A stretch of DNA of 7,627 bases from CAYMJV01 sp964390545 (GTDB lineage: Bacteria > Desulfobacterota > BSN033 > UBA1163): the NCBI GenBank assembly GCA_964390545.1, contig CAYMJV010000096.1, forward strand, positions 1 through 7,627. The letters run 5' to 3'. Below are positions 1-6,009 of this stretch, one piece after another. Position 1 is the stretch's first letter. Each line of letters begins with the position of its first letter. The notes below the pieces were generated by a model that ran no database searches, was not told where the DNA came from, and saw only the letters and a list, made by a program, of their open reading frames with translations. Made by a program: the position numbers and the translations under genes.

Positions 1-151
1 TACTGATGATTCCTTCTAAGTCACCGTATTTGGCTACCGTATTAGCCAACAACTCAGCAAGGTTCTTGGTTCTGTCTGAGTATACCATTTCGTTGTAGCC
101 CCACGGTGTTGTCACCTCTACAAATTTATGTTTTGTCGGAAATTTTTGCAT
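1..151 (-). CDS. Acyl-CoA synthetase/ligase (AMP-dependent), N-terminal part, cut by window edge
   Basis: The minus strand from the ATG at 149-151 is open to the window edge and gives 50 codons. After a short leader (MQKFPTKHKF, then a TPWGYNEM stretch) comes DRTKNLAELLANTVAKYGDL followed by EGIIS. That is the usual opening of class I adenylate-forming enzymes, where an LL-x(4-5)-A-x-KYGD helix begins the AMP-binding domain. The family activates a carboxylic acid to its acyl-CoA at the cost of ATP in the cytoplasm. The P-loop and catalytic motifs lie outside the window, so the substrate cannot be judged. A strong GGGAGG site (156-161) sits 4-5 nt before the ATG, a little close. The gene lies downstream of dctM on the same strand, separated by 274 bp that seem to include a decayed insertion element. 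Its place beside a TRAP importer and beta-oxidation genes fits activation of the imported acid. The family call is fairly secure despite the short piece. Confidence 0.75.
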   Translation of the reverse strand, partial: MQKFPTKHKFVEVTTPWGYNEMVYSDRTKNLAELLANTVAKYGDLEGIIS

Positions 152-167
152 ATGACCTCCCATAGGC

Positions 168-303
168 TATTTCTGTTCCGTCGCAGCTCTGCTTCCTGCT
201 TTCCGATGAGAGCTGCCTCCCTCCAATTCGTCCGCAGGGACTTCACTTCCCTTTGAAGCTCTTAACAGGTGGAGCATTGACTGTTAGCCACCATCACTAC
301 CAT
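168..303 (-). pseudogene. Decayed N-terminus of an IS66-type transposase (TnpC-like)
   Basis: Read from the in-frame ATGs at 301-303 or 292-294, the minus strand gives MVANSQCSTC, then a TAA stop (262-264). In the same frame it continues ELQREVKSLRTNW, REAALIGKQEAELRRNRNS to about 168. A CxxC followed by a charged coiled coil and a 'GK-x-x-A-x-x-RRN' stretch resembles, from memory, the N-terminus of IS66-family transposases (C-x-x-C, ELxxEVxxLR, 'AGKRQAAPF', 'RNSRNSS'). The reading is broken by the stop and ends where the acyl-CoA ligase ribosome site begins, so at most ~45 codons of a ~450-500-codon gene survive. A GTAAGCG end-like sequence lies ~60-70 bp upstream, as expected for an IS66 left end. 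The alternative is a non-coding structured leader: 183-190 and 209-216 are 8-bp complementary arms. No homology search was possible. Confidence 0.35.
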
Positions 304-354
304 AAGGCATCGTCAGGAAACTCTAAACACATACAACTATCTTGATGCATCTTT

Positions 355-370
355 CCCCTGTCACGCTTAC
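355..370 (-). mobile_element. Possible left terminal inverted repeat of the IS66-like remnant
   Basis: On the minus strand this reads GTAAGCGTGACAGGGG. IS66-family elements characteristically begin with GTAA, often GTAAGCG, followed within about 60-100 bp by the transposase start, which is the arrangement here. I found no matching right end (CGCTTAC on the minus strand) between here and the window start and no second copy of the 8-bp flank at 371-378, so the element must be truncated if it is one. Suggestive only. Confidence 0.3.
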
Positions 371-376
371 GAGCTG

Positions 377-396
377 TGGCAGTGTCGATACTGCCA
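377..396 (-). other. Hairpin downstream of dctM
   Basis: A perfect 7-bp inverted repeat, TGGCAGT and ACTGCCA, encloses a 6-nt loop, about 30 nt after the dctM stop. No T-run follows on the minus strand (the next bases are CAGCTCG), so it is not a classical Rho-independent terminator. It could protect the 3' end of the dctPQM message or weakly slow transcription before the ligase gene. Confidence 0.4.
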
Positions 397-425
397 TGAC
401 CTCTTGAAGCGAGTTCCGAACCTTG

Positions 426-1721
426 TTACTTCATTGTTCTGGGTAGGAAGAGGCTAATTTCGGGAAAAGCAACTACGAATCCAATGGCTATTAAATACAT
501 AATTACAAAGGGAAGTATCCCTCGGAAAATATCCTCCATAGGGACTTTGGTCACTCCTTGAACAACGTAAACATTAATCGCCACAGGCGGAGTGACCATA
601 CCTAACTCCGCCATCATACAGATCAAAACACCAAACCATATAGGGTCAAAGCCTAATTGAACAATAACAGGGAAGAAGATAGGTACAGTAAGCAAAATCA
701 TGCCAAGTGTGTCAAGAAACATACCAAGAGGAATATATAAAAGAAGCATACATATTACAATTCCAATTGGTTTAAAGGGAAGACTTATTATCCAATTGCT
801 AAGAGCAGCAGGAACACCCGCTATACCGAGGAATATATTAAATATACTTGCCCCAATGAGGATGAATAAGATGTAACAAGTAATTTGGGCAGAGTCTCTC
901 AACGTTCCAAGAAAAGCAGATAATTTTATACGTTTAATCAAAGCAAGAATAAAAGCTCCGAAAGCACCAATACACCCTGCCTCGCATGGAGAAAAGACAC
1001 CAATGTATAAACCACCTATTACCACTACGAAAAGCACTACCATCCCCCAAACACCTGTTAAGGAATGAAACTTCTCTTTCCATGAAAAGGCCTTGCCAGG
1101 AGGACCTAACGCAGGATTTCTTTTGCACATACCAAATATTAGCAGTATAAACAGCCCCGAAAGCAATAAGCCGGGCAAAATCCCGGCTATTAGTAAGGCT
1201 CCTATATTTGTCTCAGTAATAATTCCCAAAATTACAAAGATGGTACTTGGGGGTATGAGAATGCCCAGAGTTCCTCCTGCGGCGATGGTGGCTGTTGCCA
1301 ACCGAGGGCTGTAATTGTATCTTTGCATGTCAGGGAAAGCAATTGTCCCCATCGTAGCTGCCGAGGCTACGCTGGAACCGGTGCACGCAGCAAAAGCAGT
1401 GCAGGCTGCCATTGTCGCCAGGGCCAGCCCACCAGGAAGCCTTGACATTACCTTATAGGCAGCATCAAAAAGGTTTCGGCTGATTCCGGAGTAGAAGGCA
1501 AATTGACCCATGAGAATAAATAAAGGAACTGCACAAAGAACGAAAGAGGAGATCTGGGCATATGGGTTCCCACCGAGAAGATTTAAGGCTGGTATCAAAC
1601 CTTTTAAGAAAACCATCCCTACGAAACCCACCACGGCAAAGGAAAAACCGAGAGGCAAGCCCAAAAACGACAGGAAAAGGAAAGCACCTACTGCTATGAA
1701 GCCAATCAGTAATGGGGGCAC
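426..1721 (-). CDS. dctM: TRAP transporter large permease subunit, DctM family
   Basis: This is the 12-helix-type channel subunit of a tripartite ATP-independent periplasmic transporter. It sits in the inner membrane and moves a carboxylate inward with Na+ or H+ symport, with DctQ and the binding protein DctP. At 431 residues it has family length. Diagnostic stretches are VPLFILMGQFAF (65-76), a GSSVASAATMG segment (115-125), GGTLGILIPPS (149-159), TNIGALLIAGILPGLL (171-186), GGLYIGVFSPCEAGCIGAFGA (residues 236-256; most members have TPTEA in place of SPCEA) and AELGMVTPPVAINVYVV (371-387). The start is GTG at 1719-1721, chosen because AAAGGAG (1727-1733) sits 5 nt upstream inside the 3' end of dctQ, and the dctQ stop is 1 nt away. 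The two genes are therefore translationally coupled. The substrate cannot be read from sequence. The beta-oxidation neighbours suggest a fatty, cyclic or aromatic acid. Confidence 0.95.
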   Translation of the reverse strand: MPPLLIGFIAVGAFLFLSFLGLPLGFSFAVVGFVGMVFLKGLIPALNLLGGNPYAQISSFVLCAVPLFILMGQFAFYSGISRNLFDAAYKVMSRLPGGLALATMAACTAFAACTGSSVASAATMGTIAFPDMQRYNYSPRLATATIAAGGTLGILIPPSTIFVILGIITETNIGALLIAGILPGLLLSGLFILLIFGMCKRNPALGPPGKAFSWKEKFHSLTGVWGMVVLFVVVIGGLYIGVFSPCEAGCIGAFGAFILALIKRIKLSAFLGTLRDSAQITCYILFILIGASIFNIFLGIAGVPAALSNWIISLPFKPIGIVICMLLLYIPLGMFLDTLGMILLTVPIFFPVIVQLGFDPIWFGVLICMMAELGMVTPPVAINVYVVQGVTKVPMEDIFRGILPFVIMYLIAIGFVVAFPEISLFLPRTMK

Positions 1722-1722
1722 C

Positions 1723-2241
1723 CTAACTCCTTTCTCTGGGCTGAACGATATATTGAAGCATCTGAACGATCAGCACAAGGATCAACATTAAAGCTCCAAG
1801 AGGCACCAAGAGCTGAGGAAGAAACATAGGCACCTCAATCGTCGGAATCATTCTACCCATACGCCAATACGCGGTAGTTAACACCCATCCCCGCCACAGA
1901 ATCAGGACCGAAATAAAAAGTGCCAAGCCATTGGTAACAAAATTTAAGATCGTCTGCCTTCGGGAAGACAATCGCGAAAGCAAAATCTCCACCCTCACGT
2001 GGGCGTGGTTTCCCTGAGTATAGCCTAACCCGAGGAGAACTATCGCTGGTAGGAGAATCTCGAAAATCTCATATGTTCCAAGTATGGGCTTATTGAAGAG
2101 GTATCTGCCCATAACGTCACATGTACCTAGCGCCATCATAAAAAACAATAAACTCATGCAAACATATCTCAGCGCGCTATTTATTAGATGAATGCCCTTG
2201 TCTAATGTCTTAGCTATTTCAACCATGCAAATTTCTTGCAC
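1723..2241 (-). CDS. dctQ: TRAP transporter small permease subunit, DctQ family
   Basis: The four-helix membrane subunit that pairs with DctM. Up to 172 residues. The family marks are DVMGRYLFNKPILGTYEI (42-59) after the first helix (about 26-41), and GYTQGNHAHVRVEILLSRLS (73-92) before the third. Helices 3 and 4 lie near 101-123 and 140-164. The start is uncertain. A GTG at 2239-2241 gives MQEICMVEI, while an ATG at 2224-2226 gives MVEIAKTLDKG, a more usual N-terminus. The only Shine-Dalgarno-like sequence, AAGGGA (2245-2250), is too close to the GTG and too far from the ATG. It also falls inside one arm of a 9-bp inverted repeat (2246-2254 with 2309-2317), so access may be controlled by RNA structure. 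The gene is 204 bp downstream of dctP and 1 nt from dctM. Confidence 0.92.
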   Translation of the reverse strand: MQEICMVEIAKTLDKGIHLINSALRYVCMSLLFFMMALGTCDVMGRYLFNKPILGTYEIFEILLPAIVLLGLGYTQGNHAHVRVEILLSRLSSRRQTILNFVTNGLALFISVLILWRGWVLTTAYWRMGRMIPTIEVPMFLPQLLVPLGALMLILVLIVQMLQYIVQPRERS

Positions 2242-2245
2242 ACTT

Positions 2246-2321
2246 CCCTTGACCGAAACGTGCCCCGAAAGCCCCGCCCTATGCCTGCCTGCCGGTAGGC
2301 AGGGGCGGGGTCAAGGGGCAC
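2246..2321 (-). repeat. Dense multi-arm inverted-repeat element upstream of dctQ
   Basis: Three perfect inverted repeats are packed here. The outer is CCCTTGACC (2246-2254) with GGTCAAGGG (2309-2317). The second is GTGCCCC (2260-2266) with GGGGCAC (2315-2321). The inner is CCCCGCCC (2272-2279) with GGGCGGGG (2303-2310), continued after a 4-nt bulge by CCTGCCT (2284-2290) and AGGCAGG (2297-2303). The first two compete for 2315-2317, and the outer shares 2309-2310 with the inner, so more than one fold is possible. The inner core CCTGCCTGCCGGTAGGCAGG resembles a hairpin repeat I remember as scattered through many environmental bacterial genomes. A stable stem at this place would protect the dctP 3' end and lower dctQM output. 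Confidence 0.75.
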
Positions 2322-2383
2322 AATATAAAATGATATTACATTGCCGGAAAGCCCTGGCGTGCCTGTCCCGTCCTAATGGGATG

Positions 2384-2431
2384 CCTGCCTGCCCTGTACC
2401 ATGCTAGGTTCAGGGCCTGCTGGTAGGCAGG
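2384..2431 (-). repeat. Second, diverged hairpin element downstream of dctP
   Basis: CCTGCCTGCCCTG (2384-2396) pairs with CAGGGC (2411-2416) and, after an 8-nt bulge, AGGCAGG (2425-2431), giving a 13-bp interrupted stem 15 nt after the dctP stop. The 3' half contains CCTGCTGGTAGGCAGG, a shortened relative of the core at 2284-2303, so the two hairpins look like copies of one repeat family. No T-run follows in the direction of transcription, so it is not a standard terminator. Confidence 0.65.
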
Positions 2432-2445
2432 GCCGTGGAGTTTCA

Positions 2446-3525
2446 CTATCGCGGTAACACAAAAGGCTCTTTAACTCCGAGTTTCTCCAAGATTTGGTAA
2501 AGGTCGGAAAGCCCCTTCTTTCCAGGAAGCGCTTTCGCTTCTAATTTAGCAACCCATGTGCTAAATACGGGAGTAATCATCTTGTCCATCTTCTTCAATT
2601 CCGCCTCACTCCACCCAATTGTTTCCACTTTATGTTGACGCGCGAATTCAAAGCCCTTTTCGTTATATTCGTCGAAGGTACGGGCTCCAAGTAGGGAAAG
2701 TCTCTCCCAGTTGTCTCCTATATATTTCTTTCCTGTTTCAGGTAATGCCTGAAAGGGAGTTTTGTTCATTGCCCATGTCTGGGTAGTCGTACCGATATTT
2801 GTCATAACGACATACTTTGCTATCTCCCCGATTTTGAAAGCCACTGCCATGTCTGCGCAGGCCCACGTACCGTCTATGATCCCCTTCTGCATAGAGGTGT
2901 ATATCTCACCTGCCGGCATGCTAACGGGTACCGCGCCAACAGCTTTGGTTACTTCTACGTAGGTTGGAGATGGACATCTCAGCTTTTTCCCTACCAGGCC
3001 TTCTACGCTGGTGATCTTAACGTTGCTCCAAAGCTGATATGGACCAATGCTGTAGTAAAAGAGAAACTTTACGTCGCCATATTCCTTATCACAATAGCCC
3101 TTCTTGTATATCTCAATCATAGCCTTTGTCAGTATTTCGGCTGAGGGATAGCGAAGGGGCAGCTCAAACATCTCCGAGAACGGAAAGACACCTGGTGTGT
3201 ATCCAATATTAAACTGGCCCCAATCAATAACACGTGTAACTAACCGGGTATAAAGCTCTGGTACTGGGCCAAGTGGTGATGCGGTATGCCAATTCGTTTT
3301 CACCGTACCGCCAGTAGCCTGCTCCAATCCCTTGTTAAATTCCGGGCCTATCAGTCTGGCCGGGGGGCTTAGGGTGGGTGTCCACGTCTCGCCCGTAAGT
3401 GTTACTGCCGTTGCTGCCGATGCTGGAGTCTTTATTATGCACCACGGCATAATCCCTACAAGCACTACTAAGACGACCACAACAATTATTACCACCATTT
3501 CCCCTTGACATAATTTCCTACTCAT
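2446..3525 (-). CDS. dctP: TRAP transporter periplasmic substrate-binding protein, DctP family
   Basis: The extracytoplasmic solute receptor that captures the substrate and delivers it to DctQM. It has 359 residues. A long hydrophobic stretch (VVIIVVVVLVVLVGIM, about 11-26) followed by TPASAATA (33-40) is a Sec signal peptide with likely cleavage near residue 40. The mature protein has the family's marks: GLVGKKLRCPSP (176-187), whose Arg183 matches the arginine that binds the ligand carboxylate in characterised members, and EIYTSMQKGIIDGTWAC (207-223), the equivalent of the usual YxALQxGxxDG hinge motif. The ATG at 3523-3525 has AAAGGAGG (3535-3542) 9 nt upstream. It is the first gene of dctPQM, behind its own promoter (3718-3745) and a ~185-nt leader. 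Strong hairpins after the stop probably let it be made in excess over dctQM, as is normal for binding proteins. The ligand is unknown; an organic acid is expected. Confidence 0.95.
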   Translation of the reverse strand: MSRKLCQGEMVVIIVVVVLVVLVGIMPWCIIKTPASAATAVTLTGETWTPTLSPPARLIGPEFNKGLEQATGGTVKTNWHTASPLGPVPELYTRLVTRVIDWGQFNIGYTPGVFPFSEMFELPLRYPSAEILTKAMIEIYKKGYCDKEYGDVKFLFYYSIGPYQLWSNVKITSVEGLVGKKLRCPSPTYVEVTKAVGAVPVSMPAGEIYTSMQKGIIDGTWACADMAVAFKIGEIAKYVVMTNIGTTTQTWAMNKTPFQALPETGKKYIGDNWERLSLLGARTFDEYNEKGFEFARQHKVETIGWSEAELKKMDKMITPVFSTWVAKLEAKALPGKKGLSDLYQILEKLGVKEPFVLPR

Positions 3526-3547
3526 TGCTTATCCCCTCCTTTCTTTT

Positions 3548-3572
3548 GGTTAAGAATGATGCAAGCTTAACC
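3548..3572 (-). promoter_or_regulatory. Hairpin/inverted repeat just before the dctP ribosome site
   Basis: GGTTAAG and CTTAACC form a perfect 7-bp inverted repeat around an 11-nt loop, ending 5 nt before the AAAGGAGG site of dctP. It could be an operator or a leader hairpin. It overlaps the stop codon of the possible leader ORF (3550-3654), so a ribosome finishing that ORF would melt it. Confidence 0.45.
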
Positions 3573-3654
3573 CGACATTGTCATAAGTTAAAAAAATAAA
3601 TAATTTTCCCCAAGCATAAACAAGTTTAAACGAACACTTCAGCCTAGAATCCAT
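3550..3654 (-). CDS. Possible 34-residue leader peptide upstream of dctP
   Basis: Inside the dctP leader an ATG (3652-3654) preceded by AAAGG (3662-3666) at 7-nt spacing opens a frame of 34 codons. It begins MDSRLKCSFKLVYAWG, continues KLFIFLTYDNVG and ends LSLHHS. The stop TAA (3550-3552) is 24 nt before the dctP ATG and lies inside the 3548-3572 hairpin. The middle is hydrophobic and the frame is AT-rich, so chance is a real alternative. In its favour are the well-placed ribosome site, the position wholly within the predicted transcript, and the link of its stop to the hairpin. I recognise no family. Confidence 0.3.
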   Translation of the reverse strand: MDSRLKCSFKLVYAWGKLFIFLTYDNVGLSLHHS

Positions 3655-3717
3655 TGTATTACCTTTAAACCATATGGATATCACTTCTTTTAAGAGACCT
3701 TTGTCTGATTTTTGGGA

Positions 3718-3745
3718 AATATACCAACCCCCCCAAAAAAGTCAA
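3718..3745 (-). promoter_or_regulatory. Sigma70-type promoter for dctPQM with G7 tract in the spacer
   Basis: On the minus strand a -35 box TTGACT (3740-3745, five of six consensus bases) and a -10 box TATATT (3718-3723, five of six) are 16 bp apart. Transcription would start near 3711, giving a leader of about 185 nt before dctP. The spacer is T5-G7-TTGG, so most of it is two homopolymer runs. The usual optimum is 17 bp, so one added base would improve the promoter. No competing promoter of equal quality is visible between here and dctP. Confidence 0.65.
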
Positions 3746-3749
3746 TACC

Positions 3750-3771
3750 TTTCCGAAACTTTTCTGAAACT
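3750..3771. promoter_or_regulatory. Tandem 11-bp direct repeat next to the dctP -35 box
   Basis: Two adjacent 11-bp units on the plus strand, TTTCCGAAACT (3750-3760) and TTTCTGAAACT (3761-3771), differ at one base. They lie 4 bp upstream of the -35 box. The period equals about one helical turn, so both units face the same side of the DNA, as activator sites such as response-regulator boxes usually do. The regulator is unknown and is not encoded in the window. Confidence 0.45.
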
Positions 3772-3893
3772 TACCCTCCCGCAGTTTTTACTTCTCTTCG
3801 AAAAGGGCCATCGATTCGACAGTCCAATTTCAAATCGAAAAGCGAGATTTTTCTCATATCCAAGAATTCATATGATCACGCATCCTATTCTCT
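3772..3893. other. Remaining intergenic stretch between the MBL hydrolase and the dctP control region
   Basis: About 120 bp in which I see no gene and no convincing terminator. The best candidate after the hydrolase stop is GAGA-AAAA-TCTC followed by GCTTTT on the minus strand (about 3846-3863), a 4-bp stem that is too weak to call. Read-through from the upstream operon into dctPQM is therefore possible. Confidence 0.4.
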
Positions 3894-4781
3894 TCAACCC
3901 GTTTTGATGTATCGATCTTTTTCCTTAAGCACTTTACCCAATTTCATAAACCGTTCTAAGTGTTTCTTCATAAGTACCCTCTCACCGAACTCGAAAAAGG
4001 CTTTCGGCTCACGGGGACGACCATAAACGATCCGCGCCTCCACGATCTCGTCCAAGGTCCGGGGCGTGGTCAACAACTCAAGCAATTTTTCCTCTCGAGC
4101 TTGGATGATGTCCAAATAATCATCCCAGAGTTTACCAGGTTCCTCGGTGAATATTCCATTCTCATGACTTGCAATAAGAACCTTTGCTGGAATCTTCCTC
4201 AAATGCGTTACGGATTCAATAGTCTCCTCGATGCTCGAGTAGGCATCGCCGTACCATGGACCAAATTTAGAAAGATCATAATCCCCCATAAAAAGAACCC
4301 CAAGTTCTTCGAAAAAGAAGGCAAGATGCCCAGGACTATGTCCGGGGGTTGGGATGACTTCTACGCTGACTGCTCCCAAATCAAGAGTCTGCCCTCCCCG
4401 GAGAAATTGAGCGGGAATCCTTGGTTTGTAGTGAAACTGCTCCTTAAGCACTGCTCTCCAATAATTGCGGTAATCGTCATTTTCCATCCCATACCAGTCA
4501 AGAAAGATCTCGACATCGGAGAGCGGAGGCGCATCCCTCTCCGAAATCCATAAGGGCAGGTCATCGAATAGCTCAAGGTACATCATATGATCTTCATGCC
4601 AGTGACTGAGCCAGACCATCTTTACTTTTTGATTCTCGCGTAGACTAATAAGCGCTTCCCGGTCCGAAGCTGGATCGATGAGCACCCCTGCACCTTCAAT
4701 GTACAAAGAATGGCAAAAAGGATACTTACCTCTATTCTCACCCTGAATGAACCAGACTGGTCCAAAATGCTGCTTATCCAT
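3894..4781 (-). CDS. MBL-fold metallo-hydrolase (glyoxalase II-like)
   Basis: A cytoplasmic two-metal hydrolase of the metallo-beta-lactamase superfamily, 295 residues. All metal-binding motifs are present: SHWHEDH (59-65, the HxHxDH motif), PTPGHSPGH with His148, MGDYD with Asp167, and ASHENG with His206. The C-terminal ~75 residues (from about 225) are helical and charged, like the extra C-terminal domain of LACTB2/GloB2-type proteins. The ATG at 4779-4781 is forced, because an in-frame TGA lies 15 nt upstream. No good Shine-Dalgarno is visible, so it may depend on coupling with the thiolase gene that ends 37 nt earlier. Relatives hydrolyse thioesters, lactones or phosphoesters. Beside beta-oxidation genes, hydrolysis of an acyl-CoA or another thioester is an attractive but unproven guess. 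Confidence 0.88.
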   Translation of the reverse strand: MDKQHFGPVWFIQGENRGKYPFCHSLYIEGAGVLIDPASDREALISLRENQKVKMVWLSHWHEDHMMYLELFDDLPLWISERDAPPLSDVEIFLDWYGMENDDYRNYWRAVLKEQFHYKPRIPAQFLRGGQTLDLGAVSVEVIPTPGHSPGHLAFFFEELGVLFMGDYDLSKFGPWYGDAYSSIEETIESVTHLRKIPAKVLIASHENGIFTEEPGKLWDDYLDIIQAREEKLLELLTTPRTLDEIVEARIVYGRPREPKAFFEFGERVLMKKHLERFMKLGKVLKEKDRYIKTG

Positions 4782-4818
4782 CTTAGTAAACGATGTTCAT
4801 TGGATGGTTTTCTTCAGA

Positions 4819-5997
4819 TTAGTCTGCTCTCTCAATCACCATGGCGAAGCCCAACCCACCCCCGACGCAAAGGGTGGCAAGCCCCAAGGTTAGATCCCTC
4901 TTCGCCATCTCATGAATGAGCGTCACGACCAGACGACATCCTGTTGCCCCTACCGGATGGCCCAATGCGATACCACTTCCATTCACGTTGACAATCTCTC
5001 TGTTCAATCCTAGCTCTTTTTCACAGGATAAATACTGAGCGGCAAAAGCTTCGTTGATTTCTATGAGTTGGATATCCTTCAGGGAAAGACCCACTTTGCT
5101 CAAGACTTTCTTTGTCGCGGGAACAGGCCCGATACCCATATAAGAGGGGTCCACTCCAACGATCGCATATCCCAATATTTTGGCCAGGGGTTTTAGTCCC
5201 ATTTCCTTCGCTTTCTCTTTAGACGTTAAAATAGTAGCTGCAGCTGCATCATTGAGCCCTGATGAATTTCCTGCCGTGACCGTTCCCCCTTGTTTGAAGG
5301 CCGGGGGTAACTTCGCCAGTTTGTCCAAAGTCACATCAGGTCTTGGATGTTCATCCGTATCCACAATCCTCGCTTCCCCCTTTTTCTGTGGAATGGAGAC
5401 AGGAGTGATTTCGTTTTTGAATTTTCCTTCTTGTATCGCTTTGCAAGCTCTCTGTTGGCTGAGCAATGAAAACCGATCTTGTTCTTCTCTCGAAATCCCA
5501 TACTTCTCTGCCAGGTTTTCCGCTGTCAATCCCATTCCGGCTCCAATAGGATACTCCTGCATGGCTCTCCACAGCATATCAATCAATTGCCCATGCTGAA
5601 GGCGCTGACCCCAGCGGGTTGTGGTGAGAATATAGGGGGCGTTGCTCATGCTTTCAACCCCGCCTGCCAAGACGACCTCCATATCTCCGTCTCGAATAGC
5701 CTGAGTACCGCAGATCATCGCCTGCATCCCGGACGCACAGTTGACAACAATGGTGAAGGCAGCCGTTTCAAGCGGAAGACCGCATTTGACTGCAGCGATT
5801 CGCGCAACATTTTGATCCAATGGTTCAAAACAGTTTCCCATGATTACCTGACCAATCATCTTCTTTTCAATCTCTGCCCGCCGGATGGAAGACTCAATGA
5901 CTGTCATTGCCAGGGATGTCGTGGAAACATCCTTTAATGATCCTCCAAAATCCCCGATGGGTGTCCTTGTCGCACTCACGATCACGACGTCTCTCAT
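4819..5997 (-). CDS. Acetyl-CoA C-acyltransferase (thiolase)
   Basis: Thiolase of 392 residues, the normal family length. It performs the last step of beta-oxidation, splitting a 3-oxoacyl-CoA with CoA to give acetyl-CoA, or the reverse condensation. The start MRDVVIVSATRTPIGDFGGS is canonical. The catalytic residues are all present: acyl-accepting Cys87 in VVNCASGMQA (84-93; most members have CGSGM), NEAFAAQ (315-321), GSGIALGHPVGATG (340-353) with His347, and the second Cys377 in LCVGGGLG (376-383). TAGNSSGLNDAAAA (241-254) is also typical. AAAGGAGAG (6001-6009) lies just upstream of the ATG at 5995-5997. Directly upstream are remnants of an enoyl-CoA hydratase and a 3-hydroxyacyl-CoA dehydrogenase, so this was the last beta-oxidation gene of an acd-hbd-crt-thl operon. 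Chain-length preference cannot be told. Confidence 0.95.
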   Translation of the reverse strand: MRDVVIVSATRTPIGDFGGSLKDVSTTSLAMTVIESSIRRAEIEKKMIGQVIMGNCFEPLDQNVARIAAVKCGLPLETAAFTIVVNCASGMQAMICGTQAIRDGDMEVVLAGGVESMSNAPYILTTTRWGQRLQHGQLIDMLWRAMQEYPIGAGMGLTAENLAEKYGISREEQDRFSLLSQQRACKAIQEGKFKNEITPVSIPQKKGEARIVDTDEHPRPDVTLDKLAKLPPAFKQGGTVTAGNSSGLNDAAAATILTSKEKAKEMGLKPLAKILGYAIVGVDPSYMGIGPVPATKKVLSKVGLSLKDIQLIEINEAFAAQYLSCEKELGLNREIVNVNGSGIALGHPVGATGCRLVVTLIHEMAKRDLTLGLATLCVGGGLGFAMVIERAD

Positions 5998-6009
5998 TGT
6001 CTCTCCTTT

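Noticed and set aside
2260..2310. Rho-independent terminator between dctP and dctQ
   Set aside because: The stem is strong but no T-run follows in the direction of transcription, and dctQM have no other visible promoter, so full termination here is unlikely.
2192..2407. Plus-strand frame containing LPAGRQGRGQ
   Set aside because: This peptide is the translation of the GC-rich hairpin repeat, not a protein motif, and the frame also covers the dctQ start region.
3561..3575. Possible sigma54 promoter before dctP (GGGTTAAGCTTGCA)
   Set aside because: The distance between the GG and GC elements is 11 bp instead of the required 12, and a well-matched sigma70 promoter lies upstream.
3960..4553. 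Long plus-strand open frame of 197 codons
   Set aside because: It is antisense to the MBL-fold hydrolase, whose complete metal-binding motifs prove the minus-strand reading. The plus-strand product has no recognisable features.
5180..5937. Plus-strand frames of 139 and 152 codons
   Set aside because: They are shadows of the thiolase coding sequence, which has every catalytic motif on the minus strand.
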